From Pseudonocardia alaniniphila (GTDB taxonomy: Bacteria > Actinomycetota > Actinomycetes > Mycobacteriales > Pseudonocardiaceae): a DNA stretch of 64,000 bases. Every line of letters starts with the position of its first letter. Position 1 is the stretch's first letter. A program made the position numbers and the translations under genes. Below are positions 16,427 through 23,675 of this stretch, piece by piece. The stretch spans positions 62,001-126,000 of the forward strand of contig NZ_JAKXMK010000035.1 of NCBI RefSeq assembly GCF_022524485.1, given 5' to 3'. The notes under the pieces were generated by a model, which had not been told where the DNA came from, did no database searches, and was given only the letters and a program-made list of their open reading frames with translations.

Positions 16427-16645
16427 CCGATCGCCGCGGTACCCGGCGTCTGATGCCTGGAACTGCTCATCAAGCCGGCCGGCCGGGCATTCGTGCGGAC
16501 CACGGAATGATGGTGGTCTCGCCATATTGCGATCTCGAGAGCAGGCGGCCAGGTTTCGCCGTTCCTCGCGCGAATTGGTGATCTCCCCCTCGCAGACGAC
16601 GTGAAAGGTGCCGCCGACCGTAGCTGTGGGGAAGGCTTGACGGGC

Positions 16646-17698
16646 ATGCGCGCGGTGGTGATCGGTGGCGGTATCGGCGGGGCGACCGCAGCGCTCGCCC
16701 TTGCCGAGGTCGGTGTCGAGGTCGAAGTCCATGAAGCGGGTGCACGGCCCGTCGAGGACCGGGGATGGGTCACGCTCGGGCCCGCTGCGATGACCGGACT
16801 CGATCAGGTGGGTGTCGCCGACAGCGTGCGGGCCGTCGGCTTCCCGGTCACGAAGGTGCGCAATGTCGACATCGCTACCGGCGCGGTGTCGGGGTTTGCT
16901 CGTTCAGAACCCACGCATCGGTACACGAGTACCCACGTGTGGCGGCAGGACTTGGTATCCATCCTGCGCAACCAGTTGGAAGAGCTGGGCGTCCCCTGTC
17001 ATTACGACAGCGCCGCAACCGCAGCCGATCTCGATGGGGACGTGATCGTAGGTGCGGACGGAGCCCGTTCGGCGACCCGCCGTTCACTCGGCAACCTGGT
17101 CGACCCCGCCTACACCGGCGAGATCATCCGTTATGGCCACCACCCCAGCCCGGTAGCCGGACTACCGACCGGCGTGCTGCACTTCTGGCGACACCGCACG
17201 GGTGTTGCCGGCTACGTCGGAGACGCCCGCGACGGCTCGTTCTGGTTCTCGCGCCACCAGAGTGACAGCCCGACCTCGACGATCGACCTGCCGACGATGA
17301 TCGCCCCGCTCCGAGACACGCCCGTGGCCACCGCGCTCGACAGCTCTTGGGTGAGCCGCCCGATCGCGCTCTACGACCTCGACCCCACCGACGTCTGGCA
17401 CCGCGGCCACACGGTTGTCATCGGCGACGCCGCCCATGCGCTGTCTCCTGCGGCCGGTCGGGGTGCAACCTCATCCATCGAGGACGCCATCATCCTGGCC
17501 AAACACCTGCGGCAGCACCAGTTCGCGGTGTATCAGGCCCTCGAGTCCTTCACCAGCAACCGCCGCCCCATCGCGCTCGCCGCCTACCGCCCCACGCCTG
17601 GACAGCGCCCAGTCGCGGCCACCGCCGAGGAACTCGACTTGAGAGCGCAGCCTTCCGGTGAACGGTCCGCAGCCGGACCGGGAGTGCCACGAACGTGA
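16646..17698 (+). CDS. FAD-dependent monooxygenase (PHBH/UbiH-like)
   Basis: The protein (350 aa) has the Rossmann dinucleotide motif VIGGGIGGATAALALAEVG at the N-terminus. The mid-protein segment VGADGARSATRR is the DG motif, and GDAAHALSPAAGRGATSSIE is the second FAD motif. These define class A flavoprotein aromatic hydroxylases. The frame is open from 16601, but the ATG at 16646 begins directly at the FAD strand and follows a GGAAGG ribosome binding site. It is shorter than typical hydroxylases and its Ala/Arg/Pro-rich tail is unconserved. The substrate is unknown. About 220 bp separate it from arsI. Confidence 0.85.
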   Translation: MRAVVIGGGIGGATAALALAEVGVEVEVHEAGARPVEDRGWVTLGPAAMTGLDQVGVADSVRAVGFPVTKVRNVDIATGAVSGFARSEPTHRYTSTHVWRQDLVSILRNQLEELGVPCHYDSAATAADLDGDVIVGADGARSATRRSLGNLVDPAYTGEIIRYGHHPSPVAGLPTGVLHFWRHRTGVAGYVGDARDGSFWFSRHQSDSPTSTIDLPTMIAPLRDTPVATALDSSWVSRPIALYDLDPTDVWHRGHTVVIGDAAHALSPAAGRGATSSIEDAIILAKHLRQHQFAVYQALESFTSNRRPIALAAYRPTPGQRPVAATAEELDLRAQPSGERSAAGPGVPRT

Positions 17699-17824
17699 GA
17701 CGCGGGTCGACGTCGGCTCGGGCCGTGTTCAGGCGTAGAGCGACACTCACACAGTCGGGTGGGCGGAGGCGGTCGGACTGTGGAACGAGTGGCTTTTCGC
17801 CAGTTCAGAGCCCGCGTCGACGCC

Positions 17825-17830
17825 TATCGT
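17825..17830 (+). promoter_or_regulatory. Possible -10 for a leaderless GntR/PBP transcript
   Basis: TATCGT ends 7 nt before the GTG start at 17838, the spacing of a leaderless actinobacterial mRNA. No Shine-Dalgarno sequence is seen. The -35 region is poor. Confidence 0.35.
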
Positions 17831-17837
17831 TCCGGGT

Positions 17838-18797
17838 GTGACTCGTTACAGGGCCATCGCCGCCGAGATCGCCGCGCGCGTCCGTGACGGTCATCTGGAG
17901 CCTGGCACCGAGCTTCCGACGGTCCGAGAGGCTGCCAGGATTGCGGCCACGAATCCGGCGATGATCGCACGCGCGTATCAGTATCTCGCCCAGCACGGCG
18001 TGGTCGTGCAGGACGATCGGCGCCGGTCCCGCATCGCTTCCGATGCAGTGTCGGCCGCCCACCAGCTCCTCGACGACGGACGGGCGTTCCGGCTGGCCGG
18101 GAGCGACGACCCGGCGTTGCAGATCGTGGTCGCTCACCTCGACCCACAGATCCACATCGTCGGCACTCGGGGTAGCTTCCCGGCTCTGCGTGCCTTGGCC
18201 CGCGGTGAGGCCGATGGGGCAGCGATCCATCTCCGCCATCGAAGCGGCGCTTACAACACCCCGTTCGCTCGCTCGCTGCTGCGCGGCCGGTGCCCGCACG
18301 TGCTGCACCTGTGGCGCCGCGAGCAGGGCCTGATCGTGCCGCCGGGAAACCCGCTGGCCATCACCACCCCCGCGGACCTGCACGGGCGACGGGTCGCCCG
18401 CCGCGAACTCGGTGCGGGTACCCGGGTGCTGCTCGACCAGCTCCTGCACGATGCCGGTGCCGTACCCGACCCGACGCCCGCCGAGTTCCGCTCCCACCTG
18501 GAGATCGCTCTGGCCGTCGCGACCGGGGTGGCCGATGTCGGCCTGGGCGTGCGCGCGGTGGCGACCGCCCTCGACCTCGACTTCGTCTCCCTCACCTGGG
18601 AGAACTATGACGTGATCCTGGCTGAGGCGGCACTCGGCGCGGCCCATCCCCTTGTTGCCGCGCTGGGTGAGCACACCATCCGCAGCGCGATCACGGATCT
18701 GGGCGGATACGATCTCACCACTGCGGGGACGATCGAGCAGCTCGATGCGCCCGTCACCGTCCACGCTTCGCCCGGATCGACGTCGGCGGTGCTCTAG
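17838..18797 (+). CDS. GntR-type HTH regulator fused to a PBP-like ligand domain
   Basis: The protein (319 aa) joins a GntR winged helix (residues 1-65: YRAIAAEIAARVRDGHLEPG, then TVREAARIAATNPAMIARAY) to a PBP-like domain (about 85-305). That domain has QGLIVPPGNPLAITTPADL, RRELGAGTRVLLDQLL, ADVGLGVRAVA and FVSLTWENYDVIL. The same motifs occur in the C-terminal domain of the convergent MoeA fusion (QGLLVAPGNPLGL, RQRGAGTRVLLDHEL, ADTGLGIQAAA). Related domains bind oxyanions or cofactor-related ligands, so a molybdate, tungstate or pterin sensor is plausible. The gene ends 4 bp inside the MoeA-PBP gene, tail to tail. It probably regulates the AOR/formate dehydrogenase operon (inference). Confidence 0.85.
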   Translation: MTRYRAIAAEIAARVRDGHLEPGTELPTVREAARIAATNPAMIARAYQYLAQHGVVVQDDRRRSRIASDAVSAAHQLLDDGRAFRLAGSDDPALQIVVAHLDPQIHIVGTRGSFPALRALARGEADGAAIHLRHRSGAYNTPFARSLLRGRCPHVLHLWRREQGLIVPPGNPLAITTPADLHGRRVARRELGAGTRVLLDQLLHDAGAVPDPTPAEFRSHLEIALAVATGVADVGLGVRAVATALDLDFVSLTWENYDVILAEAALGAAHPLVAALGEHTIRSAITDLGGYDLTTAGTIEQLDAPVTVHASPGSTSAVL

Positions 18798-20710
18798 CGG
18801 ATCCGCCGGCCGGTCTCGGCGCACGAGTACCCGCCGAGTTTCTCCACCTCGTTGTGGAAGTCGGTCTGCCTCAGCAGGGCCCACAGTGGCGCGAGCACCT
18901 CGTCGTCCAGCCCGGTGGCGCGCAGGACGAGGTCGTAGGGCTCGCGGGCAACCGGGATGAAATCCAGTCCGAACGCCCGAGCGGCGGCCTGGATGCCCAG
19001 GCCGGTGTCGGCGCGGCCTGCGGCAACAGCGGCGGCCACGCCGAGGTGGGTGTGTTCCTCGCGTGTGTAGCCGCTGATGGTGGACGGGTCGGCGCCCAGC
19101 TTGCCCAGTTCGTGGTCGAGCAGCACTCGGGTGCCTGCGCCGCGCTGACGGTTGACGTAGCGCAGGTCGGGACGGGTGAGGTCGGCGACGCCCGTGAGGC
19201 CCAGCGGGTTGCCGGGGGCGACCAGGAGGCCCTGGTCGCGGTGCACGAGGCGGACCACGGCCAGCTCGGCGTCCGGGCCGAAGATCCGGTCCAGGTAGGG
19301 CAGCGTGTATTCGCCGGTGGCCGGGTCGAGCAGGTGCGATCCGGCCAGGTGGCACAGCCCGTCGCGGAGCGCGACCAGCCCGCCGAGCGACCCGACGTTC
19401 GACGATGCCAGGGTGATCAGCGGGTCGGCCGCGCGCAGTGCCGACGCGGCGACGTCGAGGACCAGGTCGTGAGAGCCGATCGCGACGATTGTGCGCTCGA
19501 CGTCGGCGAGCCCGCGCAACAGCTCGACCCGGACCTGCTCGCCGGCGTGGTGACCCTCCAGCCCTGCCGGCACAACCAGCAGACCGTCCGCGCGGACCAG
19601 CGAGGTCAGCACACCGGCCGCACGCGGCAGAGGTGTCGCGACGACATCGCCGCCGACACGGCCGAGCCGAACCCGCACCCAGTCGTCGGAGCCGATGGCA
19701 GAGGCCAGCTTGCGGGCCAGCCGGGCGGTGGTCGCCGGGCGCTCGCGCGGGGAGGCACCCTCGATCGCGGCCAGCATCGGCGCGGCGAAGATCTCGAACG
19801 TCAGTGCGGCCGAGACCGGATAGCCGGGGGCGCCGAGGATCGGGGTGGCCGGGTTGCCGGCGACCGTGCCCAGCACGACCGGGTGGCCGGGCCGCACCGC
19901 GACGCCGTGAACGGCGAGGGAACCGGCGGCCGCTACCACCCGTGCGGTGTAGTCGTCGCGTCCGGCGCTCGACCCGGCGATCAGGATCACCAGGTCCGCG
20001 TCTGCGGCGGCCTCCCGGACCGCAGCCGTGATCAGGTCGGGGTCGTCGACGACGATGTCGGTGGTTCGGGCATCGCAGCCGACCTCGGCGGCCTGCGCGG
20101 CCAGCATCATCGAGTTGGTGTCGGCTATCTCGCCGGGGGCCAACTCAGTGCCGACGGGGCGGATCTCGTCGCCGGTCGGGATGATCACTACTCGGGGCTT
20201 TCGGCGCACCATCAGCTCGACAACGCCGGCCGCGGCGCAAGCCGCGATGTCGACCGGGCGCAGCCGGTGGCCCTCTGGCAGTAGCAGCTCGGTGGCGCTG
20301 ATGTCCTCGCCGATCGTGCGGACGTGCTGGTAGGGCGGCACGGCGGCCCGCAGCTCGGCGCGCCCGTCCGGAGTGTGGTGCACGTGCTCGCGCATCACGA
20401 CGGCGTCGTATCCGGGCGGCAGCGGGTCGCCGGTGTCAACCATCGCGAAGTCGTCCAGCAGCAGCGGCGTGCTCTCGGTGGCGCCGACCGTCTCAGCGGC
20501 CCGCACGGCGATGCCGTCCATGGCCGCGGAGTCGAACGCCGGCGACGACCGCCTGGCCCACACCGACTCCGCGGTGACTCGCCCGACCGCCTCCCTGACC
20601 GGCAGTACCACCGCGTCGACCCGGGGCGGGCAGCCTGCGGCGGCGGACTCCTCGCTCCACACCCACCGGGCCTGGTCGGCGGGGATGTCGGACACGAATG
20701 GGCTCGTCAT
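18794..20710 (-). CDS. MoeA-type molybdopterin molybdenumtransferase with C-terminal PBP-like domain
   Basis: The protein (638 aa) has a complete MoeA part (1-405). Motifs are SAAMDGIAVRAAETVG, the domain-III segment IIPTGDEIRPVG, IAGSSAGRDDY, and GAPGYPVSA where most MoeA proteins have PGNP. A PBP-like domain follows (406-638), related to the one on the convergent GntR regulator. MoeA inserts Mo or W into adenylated molybdopterin, so the extra domain may deliver or sense the oxyanion; this is inferred. It is the last gene of the operon. Its ATG overlaps the upstream moeA stop (ATGA), and its 3' end overlaps the GntR/PBP gene by 4 bp. Confidence 0.92.
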   Translation of the reverse strand: MTSPFVSDIPADQARWVWSEESAAAGCPPRVDAVVLPVREAVGRVTAESVWARRSSPAFDSAAMDGIAVRAAETVGATESTPLLLDDFAMVDTGDPLPPGYDAVVMREHVHHTPDGRAELRAAVPPYQHVRTIGEDISATELLLPEGHRLRPVDIAACAAAGVVELMVRRKPRVVIIPTGDEIRPVGTELAPGEIADTNSMMLAAQAAEVGCDARTTDIVVDDPDLITAAVREAAADADLVILIAGSSAGRDDYTARVVAAAGSLAVHGVAVRPGHPVVLGTVAGNPATPILGAPGYPVSAALTFEIFAAPMLAAIEGASPRERPATTARLARKLASAIGSDDWVRVRLGRVGGDVVATPLPRAAGVLTSLVRADGLLVVPAGLEGHHAGEQVRVELLRGLADVERTIVAIGSHDLVLDVAASALRAADPLITLASSNVGSLGGLVALRDGLCHLAGSHLLDPATGEYTLPYLDRIFGPDAELAVVRLVHRDQGLLVAPGNPLGLTGVADLTRPDLRYVNRQRGAGTRVLLDHELGKLGADPSTISGYTREEHTHLGVAAAVAAGRADTGLGIQAAARAFGLDFIPVAREPYDLVLRATGLDDEVLAPLWALLRQTDFHNEVEKLGGYSCAETGRRIR

Positions 20711-21924
20711 CGGTACAGGATGACCTCCACCTCAGTGCCACCGTCGAGGCCGGTTGCCGGCTCCGGGACGACCAGGTAGCCGTCCGCCCGGGCCAGTACG
20801 GACAGCAGAGCGGAGGGCCCGAACAGCGGCTCCGCGACGCCGTCTCGCAAGGCGATCTGCACGACGTCCAACCGGCCGGTCGCCGAAGCGAGGTCGCGAC
20901 TCAGCCGGGCACGCACGGACGGCTGCGGCGGCGGTCGCTCGGCGCCCGCCAGCCGCCACACCAGCGGCACCCCGACCAGCTGGAACACCACGAGCGCGGA
21001 CAGGGGGTTGCCGGGCAGCCCGATCAGTGGCACACCCGCACACTCGGCCAGCAACGTCGGCTTGCCCGGCTTGATGGCGAGCCCGTGGCACCAGATCTCG
21101 CCCAGCGCGGCCACCGCCCCCGCCGTCTCGTCGCGAGCGCCGACCGACGACCCGGCCGAGACGACCACCATGTCGGCGTCGCGGAGCGCAGACCGCAGCG
21201 TCGACTCCAGGGCGTCCCGATCGTCCAGCACGATTCCGGCCACCACCGGCTCCCCGCCGGCCTCGCGCACCAGCCCGGCGAGCGCTGACGCGGTGGCATC
21301 GCGGACCTGACCGGCCGCGAGCACGGCCGTCTCCGGCGGCACCACCTCGTCGCCGGTCGACACGATCGCGACCCGCGGGCGGGCGTGCACCGCCACAGTT
21401 GTCACGCCGGCCGCGGCCAGGAACCCGAGTTGCGGGGCGCGCAGCGGCTGGCCCGCGCTCACCAGCACGTCGCCTGCTGCGGCGTCCTCGTCGGCCCGGA
21501 CCAACCCGGATCCCGGAGCGACCGGACGGGTCACCTCGATGGTCCCGGGCATGGTCTCCGCCGTGTACTCGACCATGACCACCGCGTCCGCCCCGTCCGG
21601 CAACACCGCGCCGGTCGGGATCGCCACGCACTTGCCGTGCGACACGACGACAGTGGGCGCGGCGCCCATCCGCACCGCTCCAGCCAGGTCGAGGTAGGAG
21701 GGCAGGCCCTCGGACGCACCGTAGGAGTCGGCGGCACGGATCGCGTAGCCGTCCACGGTGGAGCGAGCGAATCCCGGCATCGCCGAGGGCGCGCGTATGT
21801 CTGCGGCCGGCACCCGATGCAGCGCCTCGGCGAGCCCGACATCCTCGACGGCGGTGCGCCGGGCCGGGCGGAACCCGGCCAGCGCCTCGCCGACCGTCCG
21901 GGCAGTGAAGAACTCGCGGCTCAC
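20707..21924 (-). CDS. moeA: MoeA molybdopterin molybdenumtransferase
   Basis: The protein (405 aa) is a standard-length MoeA: ARSTVDGYAIRAADSYG at the N-terminus, IPTGAVLPDGADAVV, IVSTGDEVVPP, SAGSSVGARDET in the MPT-binding domain, and GLPGNPLSALVVF. It ligates molybdate or tungstate to molybdopterin-AMP. The GTG start at 21924 overlaps the stop of the beta-subunit gene (GTGA). A longer frame to 22185 is excluded because it would read through that gene. Two MoeA paralogues side by side suggest division between Mo and W, as described for some archaea, though the sequence cannot say which is which. Confidence 0.92.
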   Translation of the reverse strand: MSREFFTARTVGEALAGFRPARRTAVEDVGLAEALHRVPAADIRAPSAMPGFARSTVDGYAIRAADSYGASEGLPSYLDLAGAVRMGAAPTVVVSHGKCVAIPTGAVLPDGADAVVMVEYTAETMPGTIEVTRPVAPGSGLVRADEDAAAGDVLVSAGQPLRAPQLGFLAAAGVTTVAVHARPRVAIVSTGDEVVPPETAVLAAGQVRDATASALAGLVREAGGEPVVAGIVLDDRDALESTLRSALRDADMVVVSAGSSVGARDETAGAVAALGEIWCHGLAIKPGKPTLLAECAGVPLIGLPGNPLSALVVFQLVGVPLVWRLAGAERPPPQPSVRARLSRDLASATGRLDVVQIALRDGVAEPLFGPSALLSVLARADGYLVVPEPATGLDGGTEVEVILYR

Positions 21925-23675
21925 CGGTCCGGCTGATCCTCCGCGCCTTCGGGCCGGGGCTGCGGTCGGGCCGCGGCCCCGCCCTTGTTCAGTCCCAGGA
22001 CACTCACCACGGGTCCGAGCGCGACCTGACCGAGCCCGCAGATGGAGGTCTTGCGCATGGCCTCCTCCAGCCGAAGGATGTGCGCCCGCTGGTCGTCGTC
22101 CAGTTCCGAGCCCGCCTCGACGACGTCGCGCAGGATCGCGTGCGCCTTGGTGGAGCCCACCCGGCACGGCACGCACTTCCCGCACGACTCGTTACGGAAG
22201 AACCGCAGCACGTTCGTCGACGCGGCGAGCATGTCGGAGCCCTCGGCGAGTACGACCATGGCGCCCGAGCCGAGCATCGTGCCGTGCTCCACCGCGGTGC
22301 CGAAGTCCAGCGGCATGTCCAGCTTGTCCGGGCCGATGAAGTTCGATGAGGCACCGCCCGGCTGCACCGCCCCGACCTGCCGGCCGCCGGTGACGCCGCC
22401 GGCCAGCTCGATCAGGTTGCGCACGGTGGTGCCCATCGGCACGCAGTAGACGTCGGGCTTCTCGACGTGGCCGGACACGGCGAAGAACTTCCAGCCCACC
22501 GAGTCGCCGGCGCCCTGGTCCTTCCACCACTGCGCCCCGCGCTGCACGATCACCGGCACGTCGGCGAACGTCTCCACCGAGTTGATGAGCGTGGGCCGGC
22601 CGTGGAGGCCGTAGTTGCCGGGGAACGGTGGCTTGTTCCGCGGCTCCCCGCGGTGGCCCTCCATGCACTCCAGCAGCGCTGTCTCCTCGCCGAGGATGTA
22701 GCCACCCGGCGAGACGAAGACGTCGACGTTCAGCCGTCGCCCGCTGCCGCACGCGTCGGGCCCGATCACGCCCGCGGCCCGTAGCGCGTCGATCTCCTCG
22801 CGGAGCACGTGCTCCTCGGGTCCGTACTCGTGCCGGATGAAGACCCAGCCCTCCTCGGCGCCGACCACGACCATGCCGAGCAGCAGGCCCTCCAGCACGA
22901 GGTGCGGCTGCTGGGCGAGGATCTGACGGTCCTTGAAAGTGCCGGGCTCGGACTCGTCGGCGTTCACGATGGCGTACTTCGTGGTGCCCGGCTCGGCGTC
23001 CCGGACCAAACTCCACTTCTGGCCGGTGGGGAAGCCCGCTCCACCCATCCCGCGCAGGCCGGAGTCCTTCAGCGTGGCGACGATGTCGTCGGCGTCCAGC
23101 TCGCCTGCGAGCAGTGCGCGCAGCGTGGTGTACCGCTCGGGGACCCCGGAGCCCGCAGGGTAGGGATCGTTCGGCCAGGGCTCGAGGCGGGTGGCCGCGG
23201 GCGCATCGCCCACACCCCCGTCGCGGGCCGCCCCGACGAGGTCGTCCGTGTCGGCCACCGGGGCGGGGCGCTCGTTCACCGCCACCGCCGGCGCGATGTC
23301 GCAGCGGCCGAGGCAGGACACCTCGACGATCTCGACATCGTCGTCCTCGCCGTAGCGCTCGCGCAGCTCTGCGATCCGCGCCTCGCCGTCGCGCAGCCAG
23401 CACGGCAGGTCGTGGCAGACGTGCAGCGCAACCTTCGTCGGCGGCTCCGTGCGGAAGTGCGGATAGAACGAGATCAGACCCTCGATCTCGTACCGCGGCC
23501 GGCGGGCTTCGCGGGCGAGCTCCTCCAGCTCCTCGCGCGGGAGCCAGCCGAGCCGGGCCTGGATCGCGTTGAGCGCCGGGATGAGCGACGGGCCGGGGAA
23601 CTTCCCGGCACGCGCCTCCACCCCGGGCACACGGCGCGCCCGCACGTCGGCCATGCGGTCGGACAGCTCGGTCAT
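21921..23675 (-). CDS. NAD-dependent formate dehydrogenase beta subunit (NuoE-NuoF fusion)
   Basis: The protein (584 aa) fuses a NuoE-like thioredoxin-fold [2Fe-2S] domain to a NuoF-like flavoprotein. In the former, cysteines C87 and C92 (CHDLPC) and C121 and C125 (CLGRC) are the cluster ligands. The latter has GMGGAGFPTGQKW for NADH/FMN and ESCGKCVPCR for a [4Fe-4S] cluster. It passes electrons from the catalytic subunit to NAD+, as FdsB does in soluble Mo-formate dehydrogenases. The gene overlaps the alpha gene (ATGA) and moeA (GTGA). With AOR in the same operon, it could also accept electrons from AOR (inference). Confidence 0.92.
   Translation of the reverse strand: MTELSDRMADVRARRVPGVEARAGKFPGPSLIPALNAIQARLGWLPREELEELAREARRPRYEIEGLISFYPHFRTEPPTKVALHVCHDLPCWLRDGEARIAELRERYGEDDDVEIVEVSCLGRCDIAPAVAVNERPAPVADTDDLVGAARDGGVGDAPAATRLEPWPNDPYPAGSGVPERYTTLRALLAGELDADDIVATLKDSGLRGMGGAGFPTGQKWSLVRDAEPGTTKYAIVNADESEPGTFKDRQILAQQPHLVLEGLLLGMVVVGAEEGWVFIRHEYGPEEHVLREEIDALRAAGVIGPDACGSGRRLNVDVFVSPGGYILGEETALLECMEGHRGEPRNKPPFPGNYGLHGRPTLINSVETFADVPVIVQRGAQWWKDQGAGDSVGWKFFAVSGHVEKPDVYCVPMGTTVRNLIELAGGVTGGRQVGAVQPGGASSNFIGPDKLDMPLDFGTAVEHGTMLGSGAMVVLAEGSDMLAASTNVLRFFRNESCGKCVPCRVGSTKAHAILRDVVEAGSELDDDQRAHILRLEEAMRKTSICGLGQVALGPVVSVLGLNKGGAAARPQPRPEGAEDQPDR

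Noticed and set aside
20707..22185. A longer MoeA reading frame starting at 22185
   Set aside because: The first 87 residues would overlap the beta-subunit coding region in another frame. The GTG at 21924 gives the normal MoeA start and a GTGA junction.
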